DNA from: Panagrolaimus kolymaensis
Lineage: Eukaryota > Nematoda > Chromadorea > Rhabditida > Panagrolaimidae
DNA: 64,000 bases
Direction: 5' to 3'
Assembly: GCA_028622995.1 (NCBI GenBank)
Contig: JAJQJQ010000006.1
Coordinates: 5,084,001-5,148,000, forward strand
Part shown: positions 35,575 through 49,426 of the stretch, piece after piece
Layout of the letters: the number at the start of each line of letters is the position of its first letter
Position numbering within the stretch: the first letter of the stretch is position 1
The notes under the pieces: generated by a model
The model's database searches: none
Told to the model about the DNA's origin: nothing
The model's input: only the letters and a program-made list of their open reading frames with translations
Position numbers and translations under genes: made by a program

Positions 35575-36415
35575 ATGAGTTTGACAAAATGCGTCGCTAT
35601 ATCCCTTATTTTGTTTATTACACTTTCTGGTAAGATTTTGACCAGCCAATAGCGACCACCACTAAATTCCTCGAGAATTTTTTAGAAGGTGCTCAAAGAT
35701 GTTATTCTGGCCAAAATTCTCGTTATTCTCCCAAACAATGTTCATCAGGTGGCACAGTTGCAGATTTTACATGCCAAAAATTTGTTTGTGAAGGTGGACA
35801 TTGTAAGTTTTAAATTTTTATAAAATTTATTGTTTGTGATTGGTGATTGTGATTCTTAAGTTTTGTAAATACTTTAGCACCATTTACTCTTCGAACATGT
35901 GCAAGAAAAAATATGGGTTGCATTGCGGGTCCAAGGATTTGTCAATTTAGCGGTGGACATGGAAAATGTCAAAGATGCGATGGAGAATTATGCAATTCTT
36001 TAAAAAATAATACCTACTTTTTTATTGTTTACTTTTACTTTATTTGACGGTGACGTTTATGTGTGTGCAATTTTGTTTTTTATGATACCCCTTTTTATGG
36101 TTTTTCGTTCGAGTTTTTATTATTTTTGAATGTTGTAAATTTGATTTTTGTTTCAAGAAACCCTATGAAAAAAATATACAAAATTTTTTTTTTTTTTTTG
36201 CAGCACCATTTGTTATTCGAGCCTGTGAACAACCTGGTGGAGATTGTGATAGCTCCAGAAAACTTTGTGAAGAAAATGGTGGCAATGGCACATGCTATAT
36301 TTGTCAAGGAGATGAATGCAATGGAGCTGGAAATCTTGTTTTTGGAATCCTTCGCGGCATTGTCTTCTCAACTCTTTCAATTACAGCATTTTTTGTAACT
36401 CGATCAGTTTTCTGA
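35575..36415 (+). CDS. Ly6/uPAR-like secreted or GPI-anchored protein with alternative last exons
   Basis: Exon 1 (35575-35629) encodes a signal peptide (MSLTKCVAISLILFITLSG). Exon 2 (35686-35802) encodes the first half of a three-finger domain (QRCYSGQNSRYSPKQCSSGG, then C..FVCEGGH). Two later exons start in the same phase with a near-identical opening. 3a (35878-36047) gives SPFTLRTCARK... ending CQRCDGELCNSLKNN and a short hydrophobic tail FFIVYFYFI then stop. 3b (36204-36415) gives SPFVIRACEQP... ending CYICQGDECNGAG and a longer hydrophobic tail with LVFGILRGIVF, a GPI-attachment-type signal. C.g..CN endings are the Ly6 hallmark. 3a has no usable donor into 3b, so they look mutually exclusive. 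GPI anchoring is inferred. Confidence 0.72.
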
Positions 36416-36598
36416 AAATTTCAGAGATACATCTCCCGACTACTTTTTTGAATCAAAAAATCTTAGAGATTTTTGTAATTTTCACTTTTATTATGATAAG
36501 CGCTTTACAATAATTTTCCCATCTCTACTATTATTTTTATTTTTACAAAATAACTAAAAAAAAAGTCTTTCATTACATTATGCATTTGATAAACGTAT

Positions 36599-37522
36599 TT
36601 AACCTAATGAATTATAAATTTGTTGTCGAGCTGGAAGGAATAATCGACGCAAACTATAACCAATTAAAGTTCCAACTGATGCAAGACCAAGCACAACTCC
36701 AGATGCAATTGTCATTCGACTTTGAAAGCTTTCACTCAATGTTCGACTTCGAGTTCGATCACAAAGATAAACTAAAAAAGTATAAACTTTATTTTACTTC
36801 TAAGATTTAAAAAAAATGAGGACTCACTATTGCTTCCAAATCCATTACCAGTATTCATAGGTTGCATATCAATAGCTGGGAGAAGTTCGAGTACAAATGG
36901 TTGATAATCATTATTATTTTTGTTATTGTAAAGAGTGATATTGAGACTATCCTTGCAAACAAAGCTTTGATGAAGTGGAGCACTCACAACCACGGTTTCA
37001 TTAGAGGATTCAAAAATTATTGGGCGGCGTGAGCGAGATTCTAAAAAAATTAGAAAATTTTCAAAATTCTTTTCTTAAAATAACCGTACTATCATAAATT
37101 TCTTCATATACAACTTTAGTCAACTGCCATCTTAATTCCAACAATGAAAGTTGCCTTAATTCCTCATATTTTTCGACGAATGTCAGCTTCAAAGTTTTCT
37201 TTCGAAAATTTTGTTTCCATCGAGCTTCAATAAATGAATGCTTTGTAACTTCATTGGCTAAAGCACAGAATCCATTCAACGTAACACTATTATCGGACAA
37301 ATCTGCCAATTCCAAAGCAATATCAGTTCCATTTAAATTAAAATTATAAATTCGTGCTCGAAATTTTAGAAATAAACACACTCGGTCGTTAGAATCTCTA
37401 AGGCCAAAATCTCCATAAACTGGATCTTGAAAGGGTTTAAATTGTTGTTCTTCAGCCAAAACAAATTTATTATTAAAAATATTTATTAAAACGAGAAGCG
37501 ACCAAAATAAAACAAATAACAT
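36599..37522 (-). CDS. LAMP-like type I membrane glycoprotein
   Basis: Exons (minus): 37522-37090, 37040-36828, 36771-36599, giving 272 aa. Start ATG 37522 opens a signal peptide (MLFVLFWSLLVLINIF...FVLAEE). The luminal part has FGLRDSNDRVCLFLKFRARI, a counterpart of the LAMP C(L/I)...F opening, N-glycosylation sites (NGT, NIT, NET) and HQSFVCKDSLNITLYNNK, like the second LAMP block with its Cys. One TM segment follows at about 236-257 (MTIASGVVLGLASVGTLIGY). The short cytosolic tail ends RQQIYNSLG, a YxxL-type sorting motif as used for lysosome or synaptic vesicle targeting. The first junction uses a weak donor (GTACGG); other joins give a stop. UNC-46/LAMP family is the best match, by motif only. 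Confidence 0.65.
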
Positions 37523-38018
37523 TTTTTTGAAACAGAAAAAAAGAAGATTTGAAGCACGGCTTCTTCTTTTTGTTTGTAAAAATGAAAGAAGAAGAAATGC
37601 GAAAAGTGAAGAAGAGTAAAGAGTCTGCTTGCTCATTAAAAGAAACAAATAATCCGTGCCCTCCAGCTTTCCGACGGCGAAGACCACGATAACGATTATG
37701 ATGGCATTCCATTCATTGATTTTGTCGCACTTTTTGACATTAAAAAAATGGAAAAAAGAAATGAAAATGCAAAGATGACAAATGAAATGCTTTCGTTTTT
37801 TGTTGGTGGTGGTAAATATGGGTTAGAAGAAAAAATATAAAAACAGCAAGGTTAGAAAATGTGCAAATGCTACCATAATAAAGTTAGCTCACGATCCAGA
37901 AAGCATAAAATCTCGCTTGAACAAAGACTTTTTCTCACTTATCAAATCCTTTAAAAAAGTGTCACATACATAAAAAATGAGATCCTTATCAAATTAAACT
38001 ACTTCACTATTGTAAATT
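37523..38018. other. Spacer, no gene seen
   Basis: AT-rich sequence between two minus-strand genes. It serves as the 5' side of the LAMP-like gene and the 3' side of DCAF7. Confidence 0.5.
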
Positions 38019-39508
38019 TTATACTCTCAAAACTTCCACACAATTACCAAAACAAATAGCAATCCATTCACTTTGAGTTCGAGACCATTTAACATTTTTA
38101 ATTTCTTCTGTGGCTTTATAAGCTAATATTGGTTCTTCTCGTGGATATCGATCTGTTTGCCAAATCAAGGCTTGTGAATCCGCTCCACATGTAACATGGT
38201 GAATGGAACTATGTGGAGCCCAAGCCATTGCATTGATGACTGCATTGTGATTATTATAAGCTAAAGCATCTCGAATTTGAAGCCGGCGAATATCAATCAT
38301 TAAAACTTCCATCGAACCATGAGGTAAAATGGCTATAGTATATGGTTCTTGTTTATTCCAAGCAATATGATTGAGAGGTCTATGCTTTGGATCATCATAA
38401 AGAATGGTTGAATGTTGAAGATTTCTTGCGTCAAAAAGCCGAACTGAACCATCCTCACTTGCAGTTGCAAATTGTTCACGATTCGAATCCAAATTAGAGA
38501 ACGCTATTGCATTCACACTTTTTTCATGTGCAATTAATTGAGTTTTTATTGAGCATTTAACTCTATTAACTTCCACACCATATTCAATATTCCAAATTGA
38601 GCAAGTTGAATCAATGCAACTCGTGGCAATGTATTCAGGAGAAATTTCAAGCCAATCCAAACACGTGTAAGGCGATGCATCTTTTACAGCACCATTATAA
38701 GGTTTCTAAAAGTTTACAATGCAAATTGAAGGTGTAAAATAAGAAAGAGTTTACGCTAATCATTGTTGCTTCTAAAGTTGAACTTTGAGTGGATCGGTCA
38801 TATCGATATAATTTCAAACCATTGCTTGCAGTTGCAAGAATTTCGGGTGCATCAAGATGCTAAAAAACGAAAAGAATATAATAAAAACTAAAAACTTTGA
38901 AAAGCAATAAACCTTTGCTGGATTCATCATCATTGAAGCTGCTGGAAATCCATGATCAAAATTACATCTTTCAACTAATTCATTTTTATATTCATCATAT
39001 TCTAATATTGATATTCTATTTTTATCAAATTTATTTTCATCTTCAAGGCAAGTACAAACTGCAATCCTAAAGGAATCTCCCATAAATTTATTTGACCATG
39101 CACAAGCATAAAATGGATCCTTCCCAGTATATCGATAAATTTCCTTCTTTTTATGAGCTGGCGTGGTTTTTTGTTGTAAAGCATTCAAAGCATTAGTATC
39201 TATGGAATTTCCCATTGGAGCATTCGTGAGTTTAAATCCTCGGTTTTCTGCTGGGGATGATGAAGTTGATTGGGCTGGATTTTGTTGAATGCCATTTTGA
39301 TCATGCACTATAAAAGTTTAATTTAAACAATGGATGAAAAGAAAAGAAACAAACATCGCGGAGTTTTAGATTCATTTGAACTTGTTTTGGAATCATTCGA
39401 TTGAGGTCCATGATGGCCATTAACTTCTGCCCCTGTGTTTGAAGCTCCATTGATTCCAGCTGCCGAAGCTTTAGCATTATCAACTGTTTCATTGGATTCT
39501 CGCTTCAT
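38019..39508 (-). CDS. DCAF7/WDR68 WD40-repeat protein
   Basis: DCAF7/WDR68 (plant TTG1/AN11 relative; C. elegans SWAN proteins) is a seven-bladed scaffold that binds DYRK/HIPK kinases and can act as a CUL4-DDB1 substrate receptor. Exons (minus): 39508-39355, 39307-38913, 38859-38755, 38705-38019, giving 446 aa. An N-terminal ~95-residue Ser/Asn-rich extension precedes the core, which begins EIYRYTGKDPFYACAWSNK. Typical blocks follow: RISILEYDEYKNEL, FDHGFPAASMMMNP, HLDAPEILATASNGLKLYR, SPYTCLDWLEISPEYIATS, AHEKSVNAIAFSN, FATASEDGSVRLFDAR, PLNHIAWNKQEPY, HNAVINAMAWAPHSS and NVKWSRTQSEWIAICFGN. All phases agree. The symbol is left empty because swan-1 versus swan-2 cannot be decided. Confidence 0.93.
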
Positions 39509-39708
39509 TCTTTAATAAATAATTTTCTAATAATTTATCGGCAGAACTAAAAATATATTCAAGCACACAATCTTCTTTTTTTCAATGAAAGAAAAGTGTC
39601 CGTTGTGGTTTGATCTATGTATGTCAGAGTGTTCCTTTATAAACCTTTATTGTTTTCAAAAAAATTCCAAATTATGCAAAATAAATAGTAAATTACAGCA
39701 TGTTTTAG

Positions 39709-40185
39709 GATCATACAAAATTAAATACACTTTCCAAATGTGAATCTTATGAAACTCCACCAGAATTATGGATGGATACAGAAATTTTGGATGCTTTAGC
39801 AGATATGTTGAATGTTAGTGTGTATGTTTATGATCTCGTTCCATTACCAGAATTCCGAACTATTAATGGGCATTATAAAAATGGATAAAGAAGTAATGCT
39901 TCAAGTTTTTTATTTAAAAATAAAAAATTATTATGAACCTAACCTGTCATTGGCTTCAAACAATAATTAGAGCAGTATTAATTGTATGAAATAAATCATG
40001 ATTATTAATGAAATAATACGGTGTAGTTGCGAAAAAAGTAGGCTATGTTGAAGGAAGCACCTTCTTGTTAACACGTGAAACTCCTAACATAATAATTTTT
40101 TATGACGCAATAGTAACGAAAACATATTTTATGCCAAATTTTCGAATTGCTGAATTTGAAAATGTTGCAAAAAGCATAACTGGTT
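39709..40185 (+). pseudogene. Remnant resembling an OTU-domain protein
   Basis: Two open pieces with real protein character. 39709-39888 encodes ...YETPPELWMDTEILDALAD then MLNVSVYVYD, like the W...EL.ALA..L...I.VY core of OTU cysteine proteases. About 40020-40185 encodes AKKVGYVEGSTFLLTRETP then NIIIFYDAIVTKTYF. There is no start codon, no Cys/His catalytic pair and no clean GT-AG join. It is probably the tail of a dead gene, possibly transposon-borne. The assignment is tentative. Confidence 0.35.
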
Positions 40186-40314
40186 AGTTGTGTGTTTGTA
40201 GCAAGTCTCTTCAAATGTAAAGAAAAAATACAAAATTTATTGGAAACAAAAACTAACAAAAACATTCAACAAATAATTCAACAACAAAAAAACATATATA
40301 CATACAAACATCAA

Positions 40315-41122
40315 TCACAATAATTGCAATTCAGAAAGTTTAGTGACGACAATAGAACGTTGATTGAAAGAGACAAAATTGATGATTCCTTCACCTCCGA
40401 GCATAGTAAATTGATTCATCAAGTCATTGTGATTGAACGGTAACAAAGACAAATCAAATGAGAAACTGAAAAAAGCAAAAACATTATAAACCATTTTCAT
40501 ATAAAAAAAAATAAACTAACCGAAATTCGTCGAGATGTGATAATTTTTTGAAGAAATTGATAAATTCATCGATGGAACAAGTTGATTTGATGCCACCATC
40601 AAATATAAAGTTTTTCAATAATCCATTAGACATAATCAATGATTGCAAAACATCAAATTCGATACATTTTACTTGGAGTTCAATTTGTTTCGTTGATTCA
40701 AAGTGGACAGGTAAATATTGAAGATAACGAGCATTGATATTTTCTTTTTGATGATTTACAATTTTGATTGTTTCATTAACATCCATTTTGATAATCGTTG
40801 ATGAAATTGAGAAAGCAGCACCTTTGCAGAATTCATTTTCATTACAAGAACATAAAAGAATAAAATGGCAGTCATCTTCATTAATTTCAGCTCGATTGAT
40901 TGTATGACATCGCTTAGAAAGATAGAAAGTTGAAAAATTGATTGCAGCAAAAGTTTTCAAAGTTTTGACATCTAAAACTTCAGCAAATCTTTTTTGACAT
41001 ACATACGGTAAAGATGGAAAATAGAAAGTTTCTTCATCATTTTTGAATTCATCCATATTTGAAGAAGCAGCAACCATCATTGAAATTGATTCCATTGATT
41101 CAGCCATATTTGAAGCGTCCAT
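40315..41122 (-). CDS. F-box-like nematode protein
   Basis: Exons (minus): 41122-40521 and 40465-40315, phase 2, giving 250 aa. After an acidic/Met-rich start, FYFPSLPYVCQKRFAEVLDV then KTLKTFAAINFSTFYLSKR resembles an F-box (LP......i...l....L......V...w). The rest (VNHQKENINARYLQYLPVH, IEFDVLQSLIMSNGLLKN, FFKKLSHLDEFRFSFD) reads like the leucine-rich target-binding part of nematode F-box proteins. The likely role is substrate choice for an SCF ubiquitin ligase. The F-box is weak, so this is a tentative family call; the gene model itself is good. Confidence 0.6.
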
Positions 41123-42253
41123 ATTGAAACTTGAAAAATATTCGTTCAAAAAACAAAGAATGATTCTTGAAAATGAAACTGAATAACAAAAAAAATGTGT
41201 GTGATCGCAATTTTTGTAAAACCTCTGAGAGGCTTTTTGACAGTAAAAGTCGTTGCAATAAAATTTGACGTTTTTCATATTTCTTTTGAACTATTTTTTA
41301 AAGCCCAAATTTTTGTTAAAAAACATTATCAAAAGTATTTTTTTATAAATATGTTTAATTTAAAGTTTTTTAAATTATAAAAATCAATTTTTGTAAAAAA
41401 TATGATAGTAAACTACTACTTATTTTTAATTCAAAGCTTTTTAACAAAATTTTTGATTTTTTAGGAAACGAGCGAAAGCTTTTAAAATTAGTAAATGTTA
41501 GCATACAAAAAAACTTTAAGGAAATGTCTTATTTTGAAAGTAAAAACTAATGGTAAAAATAATTTCAAACGACTAGTACTTATGGTTATCAACCACCTGA
41601 ATACATCTTTGGTGCACGTTTGAGCTATTCATACCATATTTGGTTTTTGTGTGTTACTGTATGTTTTTAATGGTTTAAAATCTCATGCGTATGATTTCCA
41701 GCTTTTTTAATTACTTACTTGTCAACGGTATGGCTTTTGTTTAACTTTTTTGCTAAATAAAGATGTAAAAATATTCCTCTCTTCTTCGTTTTATCAACTT
41801 GACAAAATTTAGAAATTCATTTAGTATCACAAAAAATCCAAGGTGTAAAAATTTGTTTTAAAAATATTTTCAATTTTTCTTTATGATATTCTTCGTCATA
41901 AGTTCAAATACCTGCTCCTATTCGGAAGCATAAATACATAAACAGCATTGATTTATTCATAAAATGATTAGAAATTTTGTAAAAGATTGTTAAAAAACAC
42001 ACGTAAATCAACGAAAGCATCAATAAAAAAAAGCCTTTCAATTTTGAAAAGGATGCAGCGAACCTTTGTCTTTCATGGAAAAGATCCTTCTCGCTCTCTC
42101 TTTCGTGTAACAGAAAAAAGCTCAACTTTCTTTCGAACATTTTTCAAAAAATATTTTTTCTGTATTGTTTTTCTATCTTTGAAGGCCTTTTTAACTTTTA
42201 TTAAACGATTAATACTTCTTCCTTTTTTTCAGCATTTATTACACGTGCTTGTT
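41123..42253. other. Spacer with one short protein-like patch
   Basis: Mostly AT-rich. A short frame near 41579-41670 (YGYQPPEYIFGARLSY) looks protein-like but has no partner exons. It is upstream of the Rho-kinase-like gene, so it may hold a 5' exon or a fragment. Confidence 0.35.
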
Positions 42254-44684
<2,431 letters not shown>

Positions 44685-45332
44685 AAAGAAAGCAAGAAAA
44701 AATGGAGATGTCGTGTGAATAAAGTCTTTGAATCTCAATCTCATCAACCTATTGTTCTTCCTGAATCAGACGAATTAAGCCCAGATTATACTGAAGTTGT
44801 AAGCTATAAATGTCCTTGTTTTTAATGTTTTGTTTTGTCAATCAATAAATTATTATTTTATTTTTGTGTAAATATTTTTTGTTTTGCTTTTAAAGTTTTT
44901 GGTTAGCTTGTATTTTAAAATCTTTGATTTACTTTTTTGTGATTTTCCTATTTTTAAAAAAGAAAAAGATATTTGATTTTAGCAATCCCAAAAATAGCGC
45001 TTCTTTAGTTTATTCATCTTCAGCTTTTTTTCTTCCCTCGATTTATCTTTGATGATTCAACTTCATCAAAGAGTTGGCTCTTTCTGAAATGCGAAAGTAA
45101 ATGATTTCTCCATTGTATTAACCATTCAAAATCTTTGGTTTCATTTGTTTCTAACAAGCTAACATCGAAAGCTCAATCAAAACAATTTTTTTTGTGATAA
45201 TGAAATTTCCAATAGCTGTAAACATAAAAGCTTTTACAGTGAAGCAAAAAATTTCACCAAAATAAGAAAACACAGAAAAATACAAATTATCAGATTTATT
45301 GAAAATTTACATCAGTAAAATAATTAATTAGT
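44685..45332. other. Remnant PH-like frame and spacer
   Basis: 44709-44826 is open in another frame (CRVNKVFESQSHQP... to stop), with GTTGTAAGC at about 44796-44804 as a splice-donor-like site. It may be the broken continuation of the kinase gene. AATAAA occurs at 44844-44849. The remainder is AT-rich spacer. Confidence 0.4.
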
Positions 45333-46071
45333 TTAGGCAGTTTTGAAGTAGTTGGAAGCAAGAGCATCGATCTTTGTAACGGCAGGATTGACGACTTTGT
45401 TGAAGAAGCGTGAAGCACCTTTGGTTTGAGGAAGAGCAAGATAGAGAAGGATGGCGACTTTCAAGACGTAGTAGATTGGGAAGTAGTGCATGATTGCATC
45501 AGCGAAGAAGTCGAAAAGAGCATACAAAGCAAAACAGGTCCAATAAATGAGCCATTGAGTATCATCATCCTTGTTGGAGGTACGAACAGCTTTGACTGAA
45601 GCATATGCAGGGTAAGCAAAACCAATCAAGTTGCAAACAAGTTGAGCACATCCACCAAAGATCAAGTAAAGAGCAAAGATGGCACAGAGACCATAGAGGT
45701 ACTAAAACGAAATAAAGGTTAAAGGAAAGATGTCGAAAAGGAAAAAAACATACAAATTCACGTTTGATCTTGGTGGAAGTTTCAAGCATTGCAAGGTTTG
45801 TATCCAAGAATTGGATGTTTGATTGGTAGAGAGCTTTCTGGATTGCAGGTTGAACATCAGCGAAAGTGTTGATTTCAGTTGATACTTCAACACCAGCAGC
45901 AGCAACAGTAGGAGCAGGAGCAACAGGAGGAGGAGCAGCAGCATCAGCAGGGGCGGCAGCAACAACAACAGCAGGTTCATCTTCTTTCATAGCAACCGTT
46001 GGAGGTACATCGGTAGATGGAGCTTGAGATTCAGCAGGGAGAACAATTCCTTCTTTTGATGAGGCGGCCAT
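45333..46071 (-). CDS. yop-1: REEP5/YOP1-type ER membrane-shaping protein
   Basis: REEP5/DP1/Yop1 proteins insert hairpins into the ER membrane and curve it into tubules. Exons (minus): 46071-45754 and 45701-45333, giving 228 aa. The start at 46071 (MAASSKEG) is the second of two in-frame ATGs. The N-terminal ~70 residues are Ala/Pro/Val-rich ([20 protein letters not shown]) and longer than usual. The core follows the TB2/DP1/HVA22 signature: [20 protein letters not shown], then [35 protein letters not shown] and [20 protein letters not shown]. It ends in an amphipathic helix ([18 protein letters not shown]). Hydrophobic hairpin pairs and the W-L-I-Y-W motif are intact. Confidence 0.93.
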
Positions 46072-46604
46072 TTTTATCAAAGATAAGCAGCAACCAAATT
46101 AATCTATCACGAATGAACTAAAATTCATTGTCATCGTTTCTTTTATACGATTTTTAAGGCTTCTCGCTTCCATCATTTTTTTCCATTCAAATTTTTGATT
46201 TTCTGCTTCCTTCTAAAATAATGAAGGCCTAAAAAATGGATCCCTCGATTACCAAGGAAATGCTGTGTCTTGAAACAAAATTTTAAAAAACTATCGCTTC
46301 TTTCTGTAATTTTTTGATTGATTTTTTTAGAGCTTTTTGTGTCGGTTGTTGTAAACTTTTTTGTAACAATAAATATAACTATTAAATTATTTTACAATTT
46401 TCTGTTTCTTTGAGCTAGAAATATTAGTGTGGTTGCTTTGTTCTTTTATTTCCTGGTTAAAAAAACAATTTGTTTTATTAAACATGACCCGTTTACAATC
46501 AAGATTTTAAAAAAAGTTATAGATATAATTATTTTATGTACGTACATGGCAGTGTGATAATTAAGTTTTAAATCCCCAATAAGATTTCTACTAAAAAATA
46601 TATT
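46072..46604. other. Spacer, no gene seen
   Basis: AT-rich; 5' side of the REEP5 gene and 3' side of Hsp70-like copy 2 (both minus strand). Confidence 0.55.
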
Positions 46605-49426
46605 TTAGCAAATTATTATGTTTCTTTTTACCCTTGATGCAAGACTTTCTATTCCCTTTTTTTGTCTTTCAGAAAGTTCTTGATTTATGTCATAAAATTT
46701 GATTTCATTAATTTCTTGATCGATAAAATTCTCAAATATTTTGATTAATTTTTGAAAGTAAATTGCTAATGCCATTTCAGGAGAGCAAATTCTTTCGCCT
46801 TTTTGAGTTTGAACTTTGAATCCAAGTTTTGGATCTTCCGAATCATCCATTAAAACAACTTTAAATGGGTTTCGCTTGGGACAAAGACTTGATGTTGACC
46901 CAAGAATTTTTATGATATCTGAAAAGACAATGGAAATGGGTATTTAAAAAAAGATGAAGTAATTAATCACTACCGTAAATAACAAATTCAGGTGATTTTT
47001 TAAAATCCTTCAAAGCTTCATTTGCAATTATTGGAGTTTCACGCAAAAATGAAACATAAATTGGAATCCATTCATCTAAAATAATTAATGCAATTTCCTT
47101 GGATTTAAAATATGGAAGCTTACCATCAGCGAAAGTTAAATATTCATTATCCTCCACCAAAATTCGACATTTATTTCCTTCATATTCGATTGTCATTGAA
47201 TCAATTCGTTTAAAAACAATTTTATCAAATACTTTATTTTTCGCTGCATTTGCAACAGCTTCCTTATATTTTTGGGTATAATAAATATTCATTGGTTTGT
47301 TGGTTCTAATAGTTCCTAACAATTCTTCTCGATGAATGGATCCGTTTAAATTTAGCGTCAAAGGTTTAATATTGTTATCAAATTTCAACGGATGCTCTAC
47401 GCTTTCGATATGGTTTATAACCATGGGTTTAGAATTTTTTAATAATGAAAAAGTTATTTTCACATCAACACCCAATATTGTTCGATGTTGAAGAGCGAAT
47501 TTCTTTTCTATTTGAGCAAAGACATAAGCATAATTATGATCGCCATGTGTGATGAAAATAGTTATCAAATCACCCCAAAATAATGGAGTTGTACCCAATG
47601 AATTTAATGCATAATAAAAAAGTGCGTCGATTTCATAATAAATTTTTTGAGGTTCGTCTAATTCTTCAACTTTGCTATTTACAGGTTCAAAGTCAAAAAC
47701 AAGATTCATGTGAGAAACAATTTTTAAAAGTTGTGTTTGTAAAGTTGAAAACATCAAAGCTCCATGATTTATAATTTCAACAAAATCATGAAGTTTGAGT
47801 CGATGCATTTTTGAGCTAACATTTTTATCGAAAAATAAAAATAATGCTGGATTTTCTTCTGATAAATGAATGATATCAATATTTTTGTGGTCACAAAAAA
47901 TCGATTCAGAAATAAACGATTGCGATGAGGCAAGTATGGAAATATATGTTACAGTATAACCTCCACCTCCAGTTAACGCTTTTGATAAAGCATAAATCGT
48001 TGAACTATCTTTTGTTGAAATAATAACTATCACTTTTTCATTGATAATTTTACAATTTCGAATGCAATATTCTAATAATGCTAAATATGTTGGAATCACA
48101 TAAACATTTTGAACGTCTAATCGATCGGGTAATTTTCCATCATACAAGATTGTCATTGTTCGATAATCTTCACTTAAAGATTTCACATAACTTGTCAAAT
48201 TTTGAAAGTCTTCTGCCGTTTTATGATTCTCAACTAAAAACTTTACTTTATTTTATGAAAGCAAGAAGCAAGTAGCAACTCACAATCAAAATCCAATGTA
48301 AAATGTTGTACTATAGTTTTTGAAAAATTATAGGATCGAAATTGTTTAGTTGAAATATTCCAAATACCAAATTGCTCAGAAAATACGACACCACTATGTA
48401 AAGGAGGAAATGGAGCAATTCGAGTTTCTTTGAGCTTCATTAATCCAAATTCATTATATTCAATTATATAATTTTTCTGAGAAACCCCAATGGAATTGTA
48501 AAGAATTTTTTTGGTTAAAAGAAATGATCCTTTAAGATTGGTTTTAGATTTTTTGTATGCTAATATTGTTGGGCCCGTTGTAACCTATAAAAAAAACTTT
48601 GATTTACGTAATTAAGAAGTGGAAAGTTTATAAACTTACAATATGTGGAATAAGCAATGGAAAACTATAATGTTTATATAATGGGAATCTTTCCCCTGGA
48701 AAAACAACAGCTTGAAGTCCAAAAATAATTCCCGATGAAAAATTAATTACTTCCAATTTTTCTTCTAAAGGATTGGTTATGCATAAAGCTTTGCTCATTC
48801 CACCATGAGCTAAAATCGCCATTGGAAATGTAAAAGATGATCGAATCATTTTTGGAAAGATAATACTAACATCACATAATACATCTCCACGAACTGAATA
48901 TTCATATAAACAAAATACTGAATCAGGAAAAGGTTTAAATGGTTGATAAAGTTCATTCATATTTAAATCAAAAACTGTAACTGTTTCAATTTGAACAATA
49001 AATAAACAATTATTAAGCTTTTCAAGAATATATGCTTGAATTCCACAAGATAATATAATCAGAACTAATATATTCGTGTGATTGGAATTTACTTCTGCAA
49101 TGCTGGAAGAAGAAATATGTTGTAATAATGCAACAGCTGGAGAAATAATATAAACCGAATCGGCATGCTTTTTTGCATACACGTAAATCTTATTTAAAAC
49201 TTCGAATTCGCTTAAAAATGTATCAACAATTACAAGACATTTCAGCTTTTCTTTAAGTTTCGAACAGGCAATTTTAAAATATTGTTCATACGATTCATTG
49301 GCTAAATTTTTAAATATGTAAAATGCCGTTTGCTAAGTTAAAAAAAATACCGGAATAAGTGTCAGCTCGAAAGTCCATTGAAATATGAATGTTATTATCC
49401 CCAATAACATAACAACCAGCCGACAT
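46605..49426 (-). CDS. Divergent Hsp70-like protein (family copy 2)
   Basis: Exons (minus): 49426-49351, 49301-48640, 48584-48284, 48233-46974, 46918-46605, giving 870 aa with all phases consistent. There is no signal peptide. By eye, the first module has NESYEQYFKIACSKLKEKLK, LVIVDTFLSEFEVLNKIY and VYIISPAVALLQH, which follow the Hsp70 stretch EI..MVL.K....AE..L, V.TVPAYF.D.QR.A..DA, VLR.INEPTAAAL.YG. A second, weaker copy of this block lies near residues 350-450 (LPDRLDVQNVYVIPTYLALL, IINEKVIVIISTKDSSTIYA). The C-terminal part reads IPIYVSFLRETPIIANEALK then FKKSPEFVIYD, IIKILG and, later, FKVVLMDDSEDPKLGFKVQT and ICSPEMALAIYF, like Hsp70 residues ~35-150. The nucleotide-binding motifs DLGTT and DLGGGT are not visible, so ATPase and chaperone activity are doubtful. 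Confidence 0.72.

Noticed and set aside
35878..36415. Reading exons 3a and 3b as two tandem domains of one Ly6-like protein
   Set aside because: Exon 3a has an in-frame stop and no usable donor in the right phase before it, so it cannot be joined to 3b.
45702..45980. Leu-repeat minus-strand frame
   Set aside because: Frame shadow of the Ala/Pro-rich N-terminus of the REEP5/YOP1 gene.
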